Source: Orbilia blumenaviensis (Eukaryota > Ascomycota > Orbiliomycetes > Orbiliales > Orbiliaceae). Taken from it: a DNA stretch of 64,000 nucleotides. The stretch spans positions 434,001 through 498,000 of the forward strand of contig JAVHNS010000016.1 of assembly GCA_036872755.1 (NCBI GenBank). Direction: 5' to 3'. This document shows positions 34,812 through 46,652 of this stretch, in pieces. A model generated the notes under the pieces. The model searched no databases. It saw only the letters and a list, made by a program, of their open reading frames with translations, and was not told the origin of the DNA. Both the position numbers and the translations under genes were made by a program. Numbering within the stretch: position 1 is the stretch's first letter; each line of letters begins with the position of its first letter.

Positions 34812-36280
34812 TCAGTCCTGCATCCTGGAATATTCCTCCCCTTTGTAGTTGGTGATGGGGCTCCAGACCTTAACGTTTGGCTCTGGCTTCTCAGTGTTGG
34901 AGTTCCTTGGGTAGTCTCCAAGCTCAGAGGCGTTAGTGTTTCCTTCCTCCTCGCTAACAATGCTGGGCTTTCCGTGTCCCTTATAGCTTGAGGAACCCTT
35001 GGAGCCCTTGCTGACGTCGGTACCATCGGAGGTACGGGAGATGATTCTTGGAACATGCTTGACAACAAGAGCGCGAAGTGCTGGAACACAGGCGCAGATG
35101 AGAGCAAGATTCATTTCAACGCTGTAGTTGAATGTTAGTATACTATAAGATTATTAGAGTTATATGTGAGTGCACTTACACAGCCCAAGCATTGATGGGG
35201 TCGCGGGAGTCATTTCCATCTTCGTTTCCGTAGTACAAGAATCGACGGATCGCAATAAGTCTCATGACGGATCCAACGCAAGCAACCAGGCCGACACCGA
35301 AAGTGCAAACAGCAAGAACACGCTCGCGAGTGTTCAACTGAAGTTGCCAGACCATTGGAATTGGGATCAACCAGATAACGACATCAGTGAAGATACCAAC
35401 TCCACCAACAGCCATAAGAACAGTCATTTGATCGAGGGGGCAGCTCATGTTGTTGCTGGTGATGTCAACCATATGGTCCCAGAGATTGGGGGTGGTGCAT
35501 TGGTAGACCCAAAGGAAAACACCGCACATAGCATTGGCGAAGCAAATGAAAGCGGTGACATAGACACTGATGCGAAGTGGCCTCCAGGCGGAGAGTTGGT
35601 GATAGAAGAGCAACAATGAAACTTTGATGGCGAAGACTGCTAGAGGATAAGTGAATGTCAAGATACCCCAGGCCCTTTCGTAAGCATGTGCTTGGTCGAA
35701 TGTCTGATCACAGTAGAATCCCCAACCGCCAACTGCAATTTTCCACATTAGCATCATGATCAAACATTGTGGGGTAATGTCTTTCGGTGTATAATAACTT
35801 ACCTGCAGTGCTCTCGTGGATTGCAAGACCACCCCACGCGACGATAAGAATATAAGCAAAAAGAGTAGCCCAATCGAATGCCTGTAGTTTTCCGGCAATG
35901 GAAATTCGGGACCAGATTCTTAAAGCAAGAACAATGGTAGAGACAGCAGTGAAGGCAGCGAATACAGGAATAATAAAGGTTTTGACCCTTGGATGTGGGG
36001 CCAAAGTCAAAATATCTGCATAGATGGGAGCGACGTCGCTGATGTTGCCCATCATTCCTTCAAATGTCGTGTAGAATAGTTCACTCCAGCCCGTTTCCGC
36101 AAGCACATCCGCTGGGCTTGGATTGTCGGTTGTAAGATAGTACTTGGACAACCATTCCAGAAGGTTGCCAGTTGGAACACTTTGCCATTTGGCGCCGGCA
36201 TTTCCTGCAAAGTACATACATACTGCACCAGTTGCTGCGAGATCGTCCGCAGTGGGGACGTAGGGTTCATCCGCAGACAT
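34812..36280 (-). CDS. Fungal rhodopsin-domain 7TM membrane protein
   Basis: Seven-helix integral membrane protein of the fungal family often labelled rhodopsin-domain or PTH11-like; members are candidate receptors with unknown ligands. Exons in coding order: 36280-35803, 35732-35180, 35121-34812; 446 residues. A hydrophilic N-terminal stretch of about 100 residues (MSADEPYVPTADDLAATGAV ...) precedes TM1 (FIIPVFAAFTAVSTIVLALR). Then come FDWATLFAYILIVAWGGLAI, the family motif VGGWGFYCDQTFDQA, YPLAVFAIKVSLLLFYHQL, ISVYVTAFICFANAMCGVFL with an outer-loop WVYQCTTPNLWDH, GGVGIFTDVVIWLIPIPMVW and VCTFGVGLVACVGSVMRLIA. The third exon begins VVEMNLALICACVPALRALV, typical of the family, and the tail is Ser/Glu-rich. 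No heptahelical opsin lysine context is evident, so light sensing is not implied. No CFEM domain is present. Confidence 0.87.
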
Positions 36281-39200
36281 TTTGGTGTGATATTGAGGAT
36301 CTTTGTTGAATTCTTGAAGTTCTGTGGATTTGGAAGGTCAGGTACAGGTCTGAGAATTACAATAAACTCTCCCCAAAGTCTTAAAGTTGTGGTCGCAAAT
36401 AGATAAGAAGAGAAGCTTGAGAATAAAAAGAAGATAATTTACTAAACACGAGCGGCTAGCTATATAAATATGGGTGGGTGCCGATATCCCGTTGAAGGCA
36501 ATTATTGTGGATGGCGCGATATAATGGGGCAGATATAATCTTTAGGCCCTTGGCGAAATCCTAGTAACCTGACTGGCTCCTGAATCGTATCTAAAACCTA
36601 TTATACATGCTTGAGCATGCATAATTGCACAGGCCTTATTATCAATCGCTGCGACATGTACTACGGGTTGCGTGGCCAAGAATCTTTCCTTCTTGGTTTC
36701 GATACTCAGGAACAAAAAAAGTCCAGGGCGATAAGACGACCCTGGACTGACATCTTTGCGGCACAGTAATAACTGAAACGCAGGCTCAATAAAAGCTTTC
36801 CTTCGCGTAGCCGTGCTTTGCATGCATGTTTTTTTTTTGTCATTGCGCTGGGCATCCACATCGCGGAAGAATCTGAATACATACTCTCCTTTCACAAAAA
36901 AAAAAAAAAAAAAAAAAAAAAGAGGCGGGCAGGTTTTAAAACTGGAGTTTTTGGCAAGATGAGACTCCGTGCTAAATTGATTCTCCACCGCGTGCGTTGT
37001 AGATTAGATGGCGTCCAGCCTGCTAGCCTGTGCGCGTGTGCTCATACCCCAGAGAATAGGGAAGCCAAATAGCATGGTGATCGCTAAACTGGTTTCGATG
37101 CGTCCGTGGGATGCTTGTTTGAGTATGGCCAGAGAAAAGAAAGGCGGGGTATGAAAAGACTAGTTCAGAGAAGGTTAGCCAACTTGGGGTATCCGCCTTC
37201 ATTGTAACTCGGCAAATCATGGAGTCTGGGTTTCTCCGGGATTCCTTCTGGAAGCTTTTGGAGCGATAGCCTTGCCCACTTGATTGGCCCATATCAGCCG
37301 AAAATACCGCATGACCGGCGCCGGATAAATAGCGGGGTAGCAGGGGCCTGAATCACTGGCCAAGCGAGACAATGGCCAGATGCCAAGAAGGGAAAATATG
37401 CCGTCTTTCCGCCTGACCAGAGCATTTTCCCGGTCAAGTCACAACCCATGCGCCAAGCTCTGCATTTACGAGGGATCCATGTCATGTTAAAGCAGCGCTC
37501 TGTCACAAAGTTTTTGACTTTTTCCAGGAGCTAGAGAGCGCTGTGACCACCAAGAATGCTTTTGGTCGCAATTGAAACGAAACTACTAGGACATGATGAT
37601 GGTCCTTGCATACGAGCACAGACTTCGCCTGAGCGCACATATTTTCCCCTTCTCAGTGCGTAGCCTTCGACTCGTGAACGGCAGCAAAGCACGGCTGATT
37701 GGTGTGTGCCTTTCTATCTTCCTATGACCAAAACGTCAACGGAATACGAAGACCTGGTGGAGGAACATTCTCACCCAACTGGTAGTTATCCCAAAGATCT
37801 GATGAAAAAAATTCTGCTTTTTGCAGGTTAAGTTTGGCAACGAGTAAACTTCAGCGAAGGGGGAATACCAGCTATTTGAAGTTATAATCCATACACACCA
37901 ATATACTTCATTATACGAGGAGAAAGCTGTTACGACGTTTTTTTCAGAATGTCAATCTAACAGTCAGTCGAACAAGGGGGGTTAAATCAACGGAGGTGTG
38001 GATATAATACATAGCCCGTTATATCGGAATTATCTTGATTGACACCCCCAGGTGTGGATGTCCTCCAATCCTCACCTATCATAAAATGTAAATGTAGTAT
38101 ATGCTAGGAAAATTTTTTTCCCCGAACATCAGCCATGAGACTTCAAAAGTCCAGATTTGCCTTCCACAATCATAGATTAATCACGCGCTACAGGGTCGTC
38201 GAGCAACTTATTCACAATGTCGGCAAAAATACCAGTTCTACGTCCACTGTGTAAATTTTGGGGCCAAGTAGTCTGATTAGGTTGACCATGTTGATTTAGG
38301 CTTTTGTCTCTCTTCTGGATTTAAGCTCAAACGTCTGGTCTTTGCGCGGCCACGTTCGTGCCTAGCCGTTCTTGTCATGATAACGGCTTGCCCAGCTGAA
38401 CGGAAAGGAGATAATCTAACGAAGAAGGAAAACCTCGACAAGCGCCACGCACACCAAAACGCTCAGGGCATAGGCGTGGTCAAATTTCTTGTTCCTGCTT
38501 CTTGTGCAGAATGCCGGTTTCCCGTTTTGCTGATGGCTTGTTCAGCTTGACGAAATTATGGCTAGATGTGTATGGATATTGTAATTTTGCCATATGGCCA
38601 TGCGATCGTCTAAATGGTATCACAACGTGAATGCACTCGTAACGTGCTGAGGTCGGTACCAGCTCGCTACCTTGATGATGGTTCGGATCATTTCTTATAT
38701 AATTTCTCATTCCATGATTATATTGTACGTCTGCACGCCGCCACAATTCGAAGTCGAGGTGTGTGGGCGGCTTGGAAAACTTGCCGTCACAAATCTGGCC
38801 ATCGCACTTGAGCGAGCGTGTATGTAGGAACTCGATTCATGACCTACCTATTTTCCAGACGGTAGGGTCGTATGTTGACCCACGTCTCATCGTAAAGGTC
38901 AATGCCAAATCGTCCCAAGCCAACATACAGAGACAGCGAAGAAACCTGCTAAGTTCACCTGTGTTCTGCCAAGAGGCTAATTCTGCAACCCCAAACAGTT
39001 ACTCCGGACTTCAGAATCGGACCGTCTCCACAAGTGAAGAAAAAGAACGTAAGCAAATCTTCAGCCACTGAGAGCACGGGATCTGGGATCTCGACCTGGG
39101 GAAGCGAAAAGAAAATTTTAGCACCATAATGGTGGGTGGGTCCGGTGCTGTGATACCCAACATATTTACTGTAAAATGTGCAGGGCTCGACACTGAAGCA

Positions 39201-39541
39201 GGCCCCATTTCTGGAAAAATACTAGGGCCATTTTTGCGTAAAGTAAGGACACCTGGGGCCCCTGGAACGCCGACAGACTGTGCGCTAACACTGGTGAGCA
39301 TTTTGGCCCGGAAACAGATTCCTGATATGCGGGCTGATGAAATACAGAGTGGTTCACAATTAATTTAGAATCGACGGGTTGAACACAAGCAAAGACAACG
39401 AGGCAAAATGTCTCTTCACACCTTCTCCGGAACTTCTGCGTGGTTTATTGTCATTTCCCCGCAGAAAACAGGGGCAAGGGACAAAAGATAATTCTGCAGA
39501 CAACTTAGCTCGTCCTGAGGAGCGGCTCCGTATCATCAATG
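36281..39541. other. Intergenic between divergent 7TM and CBM1-like genes
   Basis: About 3.3 kb of spacer serving as the upstream region of both flanking genes. It contains an A tract (36896-36921) and scattered short frames without motifs. No gene or RNA is supported. Confidence 0.5.
36896..36921. repeat. Poly-A tract (26 nt)
   Basis: Uninterrupted A run in the spacer upstream of the 7TM gene. Confidence 0.95.
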
Positions 39542-39548
39542 TATATAA
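39542..39548 (+). promoter_or_regulatory. TATA-like box of the CBM1-like array gene
   Basis: TATATAA lies 178 bases before the ATG at 39720. Assigned by position. Confidence 0.45.
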
Positions 39549-39719
39549 GACACAGAGACCTCCCTGAACCGAGAAAAAGTCCAGGGGCCCTAATAGGTAC
39601 AGGATCAGCTCTGTTGACCATTTCATCTCATCTTCGGATTCTGTAGACTTGGTCTTGAACCTCAACTCTCACTTAACTTAACTTTACATCTATCGAAGAC
39701 AATTTGATCACATATCAAG

Positions 39720-41240
39720 ATGCTTCACAGCAAACTCTTTGCGGCGGCCGCAGCCGCTGTGCTCTTTTGTGCCGATGTGGTCGTTGCGGGTGGCCTTCCC
39801 CTTTGCGTCGCCAACAGATGTCCTAAGAAGAGAGACTTCTTCGGAGACATTGGAAAGAATGATCTTTTGCCCAGACAAGTCGACCCATATGCCACCATCT
39901 ACCCTTTGACACCAATCCCCTTCTGGGCTGCTTTGCCATTTTCATCCTGCGGTGGAACGACGACTGTAGCAGGAACAGCGACGAAAACTATCTGTCCTCT
40001 TGAGTTCTACTGCCATTGCCATAGCGGTACTAGCAGCCTTTGCCTCCCAACAGCAACCGTCGGTCCTCCTTCAATCACCACCTGTTCGCCATACGCCGGT
40101 GTGACTACTTGCTCGCAATGTGAATTCTACTGGCAAACTACTCTCACAAACATGGCTACTGCCTACCAACAGTGTGGTGGTTTCGTTGATGGTGTTATCA
40201 CTCAAGGTTAGTAATTATCAAAACGTCTATCCAATATTTGTGTTCAACGATGTTAATAAAACTTTAGCTTGGGATGTGCAAACTCTCTGCCCTGTCAACT
40301 ACAGATGTAACCCAGTTAATTTCTGGTACAGTCAATGTATCCCAGTCACCCAGTCACAGACTCCTGTCAATCCAATGCAATACTGGGCATGCGCTTCTCA
40401 GAGCTTCTCCTACGCTACTGCTCAAGGGTACGTCGAAAATTAAAACCAAATGGCGCAGATTTTGTGGATTTGTACTAAAAATGTGCGAAACAGTGATCGT
40501 TGTGGTGGCCACTGCTATAAGGCCAATGGTAAAGTCGATGGTCTCTGCCCAAATAACATGAAATGTTGGACCAAGACCTACCCGCTTCCTGGTTACGATG
40601 CTACTTGCTACTCTGCATCACCTTCGGCAACTGGCTGGCGTACCAATCTTTGCTATCCTATTCCATATGACTTCACTGCAACTGTGGCCCCAACTTGCAC
40701 ACCAATTACTGGTTTGACGCAGACACCATATGGCCAATGCTACGGTTCTACCGTGAACGCAGCCGGCAGTTCCATCGCCTGGAATGGTCCTGTGAACTGC
40801 CCATGTGGATACCAGTGCACTACCTACAATCCTTCCTACGGTATTTGTAATAACATCCCCAATCTTCCATCTACCGCCTGTAACACCAATGGAGCCGGTA
40901 CTCAAACTCTGGTATGTGAAATCCTACAAATCGAAAAGCGAATCAATACTAACATCTCCGATAGTATGGTCGTTGCGGTGGTAGCACTTATGTCGATGGA
41001 AGTGCTTCTTCATGGACTTCGCCTACTCTTTGCCCAGCTGGTGCGAGCTGTTTCACCGACGATGGTGGTTGGTATGCTCAGTGCAGGCCGGTTGCCAAGA
41101 ACCGCAGAAGATCTCCTAGCCCAGCTGCTGCTCCTGCCCCTCTCCCAGTTGCCAACGCTGCTGCCCTTCCAACTGCGGCCGCCGAATTTATTGAGAAATA
41201 TGAGGGTGCTCGACCAGCCTCAAAGCCCAGATACCTCTAA
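39720..41240 (+). CDS. Secreted protein built of five CBM1-like cysteine modules
   Basis: Four exons (39720-40206, 40268-40427, 40494-40911, 40965-41240), 446 residues. A signal peptide (MLHSKLFAAAAAAVLFCADV) is followed by a short region with a possible Kex2-type site (CPKKRDF). Then come five stretches with the 'CGG ... C..(G/N)..C ... W/Y..C' layout of fungal type-1 carbohydrate-binding modules: about 75-110 (FSSCGG...CHSGTSSLCLP), 149-188 (YQQCGG...FWYSQCIP), 217-255 (DRCGG...YDATCY), 295-335 (YGQCYGS...NPSYGICNN) and 356-396 (YGRCGGSTYVDGSASS...GGWYAQCRP). The last and second modules keep the aromatic-plus-Gln-Cys end best. Modules are longer than the roughly 36-residue CBM1, so they are CBM1-like, not certain CBM1. 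No catalytic domain is present. The tail is Ala/Pro-rich with NRRRS. Introns 2 and 3 fall at module starts. Confidence 0.75.
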
Positions 41241-44200
41241 TTATCCAATTGACCGAGATTGGCAAGCTTCTATAATGCAAATTATTATTCTTTATTATAT
41301 GATCGAACATTCCAACATTAGCGGCGCATAAAATGGGTTTACTTTTTTTTCACAATAGTGCGCATTTGTAAAATACTATTCATCTCCTGGGGGGACTCGT
41401 TCCGTTGGCGTTCTGCACACATCCAATTGCTTCTGTTAGCTCGGAGTGGAAGTCCGGAGAAAGGCCGATTCGGGGCGCCTCCAGCATATAATTTATCATG
41501 TTTATATCACATTTATGTATATTTAGATACCCGAATTCACAATTCAATGCATCTACGAATCACACTATCAAGACATCTATATCCTTAATAGCTTCGTATC
41601 TAAAATATATTTCGAAGCAGAACAGAAAAATCTCTTTCTTCAAATGTTTTGCATGCCGCAGTTAATGATCCCCGCTTGACTTAGATGACTCTGTCGTAGT
41701 CCCAAATCTAAGCGGAACGGTTCCCATAATTTGGTTCCACTGCTCTGTGCGGAGAGTTCATCGTACCTGCCTCTTGTAAAACTATTGTTAATTTCGGCCT
41801 GGGACGATCCTCCCATTGTCGATCAGGCCTTGGAACCCTTATTTATATCAAAGAATGTTCGAAGGTAGGGATTCGGGATCGTAGTGTTGCATTTTTAATC
41901 GAACTCGGTACCGCGAGCACGGGATAAAACTCCCTTTCATGGTCACTGTCACCTCAGACTTATCACACATCTGTGCGCAATTCGAACTCGCTTGTTCTCC
42001 AACGAAGCGAAATTGCTCAGGAAGATGACTACAGTAGAACCTTCTTCGACTTTGTTTCCACTATCAAACCTGCACTTACGCTCCGCATACGAGGTTTCAG
42101 TTAGCTGGCATTCCAATACGCGCTATGCAAAATCTTTCAGTTCCCACCACCCGGAAGGACAGCTCACTAGGCCGAGCCGAGGCATCCATCCTCCCCGTGC
42201 ACGGACGTGCAGAGACCCAAAACGGCCCTTGGGTCCCTACTCCACGTGGAGATTTTCATCCCGACGAGCTCGGGTCTCGCTGTTGGCCATGACGAAGCTG
42301 AGCACTGACTGCCACTGGAAAAACTTGTTTCGAAGTTTTCAGGTTCTGATTAGTTCGCGGAGGTCCGCATTCCGCTAATATTGCTCTCTTGAACATCCGT
42401 CTTCCGTTCATGATGGTTCAAATTTCTGTAATATTTTATAAAATCACGCGCCATCCCTCTTGAGGAATGATTCTGCACGAGGTTCGGTCCTGACCCTTCT
42501 GAAGAAATAACACCGATCACACGCAACCAGGGGGATTTCATCCGAACACCGCAATTAACTTTTTCCAGCTCTAACCCGGCCTGAGCATGGATCAGGAGCC
42601 GTCATTCAGTAAGAAAAGAAAAATGAACCAACGGCCCTGGGTGTCAGGGACCAGGGTTGTTCCAGCCTGCAACCTGCAGGAAAGCTCCCAACAACACATA
42701 TTTAGCCTGAAGCATGGTGTATTCTGCAGCATGGACCCAGGCCACTCCAACTGGTGGGACATGTGAGCGGACGAGGTTCTGGCACCGCCGATCTCAATAT
42801 AGCCCAGGCATCGCCTGTCTCGATGTTGGGTAAAGCCAGAGGATAGTCAAAAGTGGAGACGATAATACGCCCCCCCTTGCTCAGCAAAGCATCCAGATCT
42901 TCTCTAGGTCCAAAATTTGGACAGAAACAGGGCGTTGAGGGTTCCGTACAACAGACATTTACCATATTGAATATATTAATCGCTCCAGGTTTATCCAGGT
43001 TTTTTTTTTTTTCAAGCGAAGCTAACTCTTCATCCGCTAGAATAATCGGAGAATCGTGATGGGGTCGGCAGGTGACTAGCCTTCTCCCCGCTTTGAGCTT
43101 CCATGCTCAGTTGAATTATCCCCATGCCCCAAGAATCAATATGGGGCAAAGAGCGGAACTGGAGAAGTGCACGAAGGAATGGGTTCTGACCTCCATTATA
43201 ATTTAAGTGCCTAATCAAAATGAAAGTGTTCTTCACATATCGTGATGCTCACAAGGCATCCTATATCAGCTTTGATAATTGTTCGAAGAAAAAAACTCCA
43301 TCAATCATCAAACCTGGATGGCCTCAAGTTCACTAATCTCGGCGCATGTATTAATCGCTAATCTTATGCTGCTGTGTGACATTGTTAAGATTGCGCTTGG
43401 AAAAAGATACACATATATTAACTGGAAAAGTGTGTGTCTACTTCTTCCCCCTATGATTCTAGCTTCAATAGCAAAAAGAATATGAGAGTCGTATGCAAAC
43501 GAGCCGAATAGGTGAGCGAGACGGCAGAGTGGTGTGGCATCCATTCTGATTGAAACGAAACAACCACACCTATAAAAATGTAACAAGAGATGTGTTGAGC
43601 GAAGGCTGAAATTCTTCCGCCCAGTGGCTTGATACTGGCATGTTGTTAAGGCCTTGGTATCTGCAGCCATTTCCACTGGGCTATAGGACTGATGGATAAT
43701 AAGATATGAAAACCCGGTTCATGTATCACAGCTATTGATATCATCAGCTGCGCAGTCTTGATCACCAGGTGTTGAGTGTAGGTCTTTACATTGACATTGG
43801 TGTGGTTGCGGCCTTCAAAATACATGCAAACATCTACAGGTATTTCAAAAAGAAGTCCGTGTCATTGCTTAGGAAATGTTCTCCGCCATTGAGAGGCGTC
43901 AGGCGGGGGCGGGACACTAGTAGCGGAAAACTCTGATAACTGCCGGTCGGACCCGTCGCGCCAAAGCTGCTACATCACAATTCTATATGCCATGGCTTCT
44001 GAAAATCCTATCTTTGAATTTTTTTTTTTTTTTTTTTTTTTTTTCGGTTTAATTTTTTAGGACTACCACTCTGCCTCTGCTGGCCTTAGCACTGGACTTA
44101 GGTTCTGTCATAACAATACTGATTTACATGTATACAGTGCATAAATTTATCACAGCCGGCCACACGCCACAGAACCGAACTATCCATGGGTCTGCTTACT

Positions 44201-46652
44201 GGTGAATGGAGCCGGATGAATAGCCTGTCCTTTATTTTTGATTTTCAAATTGCTCCGGGTAATGGTATTGCCCGAACACTCTGAAAAACTTGGTTTTCTT
44301 GGAAGCGACGGAGTCGAAAGGCATCGACCGGAGTTTGAAGGTGTCGGAGAGACGGGTGGGGAAAATACGTTTCAGAAAAAAGAGGGCAAGCATCCGTTGA
44401 ACCCACTGCGGGACAACGATTCGCAGCATGGAGTGTACAAGGAGCATCATTCGGGTGCAGTATCCACCGCCATCCACAGCGGATTCAAACTCTGGGGTAT
44501 CAGCGGCTGGACGATCATTTTGTTGCCACCAGCACGCCCGGATGAAAGGTACTAGTTACGTATATGTGGGTGACAAAGTAATATGAGAGCATTGCGTGGA
44601 AGTACCATACAAATTTCCCATGTAGTTTTGTCACCTAGTATACTATGCGCCTCTGATCTGGATGGGTCCATGGGATATGCATCGCCTGACCCAAAATAGG
44701 ATACGATGGTTCGGAGACGACAAGCAAGAGTTCCAGATGGCCCTTTGTGATTCTCCCTGACTAGGGCCATTAGAAGCTAAGTAAACATGGGTAATGGCGG
44801 AGGCCTGCCTCCGAACGGGTACACTTATTGAGTCAGGGAGCCTGCAGCAAGACTCAACTTGAATTTTCGACCAAATCCTGAACTGTAGCCGTCTTGCATG
44901 TCCATGACGATGAATATGGTATGGATTTTCATCAACAGGCTCCCAAATCTATTCACACCTGCGAGCTGAGTTGTTTATGGTTCTTCGGGATTTAACGGCT
45001 CTGGTTCCACGGATTGAAACGCGGGACCCGGTCCATCGGGTTTCCATGGATTTAAGCACTCTAAGTCAAGGGCTGTAGCATGTATACGTACCTAGGTAGT
45101 TAGTATTATAGTTGCAATTGTCCAACGCTGAACTCAACCGATCTTTCCGTATGATATCCATCTACGGAAATTTGATAATCCGTTCCGGGAAGGTCACGCT
45201 AATCCTAATTTAACAGTGATGTACTTTATCTCCTGTTTGGGAAATCCAACATTAGGGGAGGTTACACACGCCTCAGCATTATCTCAGAACTGTTGTACAG
45301 ATACCAGCTATACATTACCTAGGTTTAAAGCTATAGCAGCTTTTGCTTGGTAAGCTATGTTAGCCCAAGTCGTGTGATGTCTGTATATCGTGGTCCCTTT
45401 AAGGCTTCGCGCTTCGATTAGAAATCCTTAGAATTTGTATCCCTTCCCTTTTTCCATCCGGCATAGCTGTGAGCCGCAGATGTTGTATAAGGGTCGGAGT
45501 GAACTGTGTATGTGCTGCGGTGGCCAGATAACATAAAGGTAGGTAGTTCTTTGAGTTTGAACAAAATCTTGACTCCTAATCTATAATCATGTGACTAGCG
45601 CAACCAATGCCTAGTATTTAAACTACCGGCTGCAGAGGATTGAGGTTGAGCTTACAACTTACAACTTCACAACTTATACCCATCATAGCGCCCCTTACTA
45701 GCATGCGTGGTTGTCCAGACATTGTAAGGTCCCCATTTCGGTAGTGGAAGTGACTCCCATTAATACCCACTCACCCCCATCTTGCGACCTCACAGAAGGT
45801 TAAGAAAATCTCTAGAGTAGGAAGCTTTGAAGTTATCCCTGCCTGGCAGCATGTACATATCGACGGAGTTTTTCAGGTAAGGGCACCCAAACACTCGTCA
45901 TTGTTATTATCATTAGAAGGAAAACTGCAATGCCTAAATCTTCCTAGCTGGCGCTGATGGCGAAGCTGTCCCTAACCACCATCACCATCATCACATATGT
46001 TGTCATTATTGCTATTGGCTTTAAATTCAAATCCTAATAGTTTAAAAGTGCCCCAGAGAGAAGGCTAACCTACAAATACCTGATAGAGCAATTGCACCGG
46101 CCCAAACCAAGAAAATTCGGGCGCATAGCCAGTTGCTGCCGTTTGCAAGATGGAGGGTTAAGTGGTGCTATAGAGATTGGGTGGGGTCGAGACTATGATT
46201 ATATTTAGATGGTGGCCTCGATCCCTGAATGGACCCCCAAAGAGAAAAGAGGAAGCCTGATCGTTTTGGCATATCTCAGGGTCTTCGCGGAAGGGGAGTA
46301 GAAGCCCTCGACCCAGAAGAAGCACTCCCGCTCGAGGGAGCATGACAAGAAGCTTCTGCCCGCTTCAGGCTCAGCTCACGATCTCCACTTCTGGTTGCCT
46401 CTCAGGTTTTAAAAAAGCTCTTCTACACATCAGCAAAAAATCTTCCTCCATATCATCAACATCACTCTCATTTATGTTTTCCCATCGATACTCATCGACA
46501 CCCCATCGATACCTCCATTGATATCATCCTCCCTGTCATTTACCCATAGCTGGCATCCTCAGGACCTCTTAATTATTTGATACCAGCCTTTATCGTCCCT
46601 TGCTCTCTTGATCGTCGGATTTAGCTAGTGTACAGGTCTGACAGCTTTTCCT
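41241..46652. other. Long intergenic region, no gene supported
   Basis: About 5.4 kb. It contains a T tract (44019-44044), TACCTAGGTA at 45089-45098 and ACCTAGGT at 45317-45324. Short frames at 42702-42965 (minus) and 44232-44555 (both strands) have no recognisable motif. CT-rich sequence at 46420-46600 is likely the leader of the gene at 46653. Confidence 0.5.
44019..44044. repeat. Poly-T tract (26 nt)
   Basis: Uninterrupted T run in the long spacer. Confidence 0.95.

Noticed and set aside
35170..35619. 149-codon plus-strand frame
   Set aside because: Antisense to the second exon of the 7TM gene; no independent evidence.
42702..42965. 87-codon minus frame with a Cys-rich start
   Set aside because: No homology recognised and no neighbouring exons.
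44232..44555. Overlapping 81- and 105-codon frames
   Set aside because: Unrecognised on either strand and mutually exclusive.
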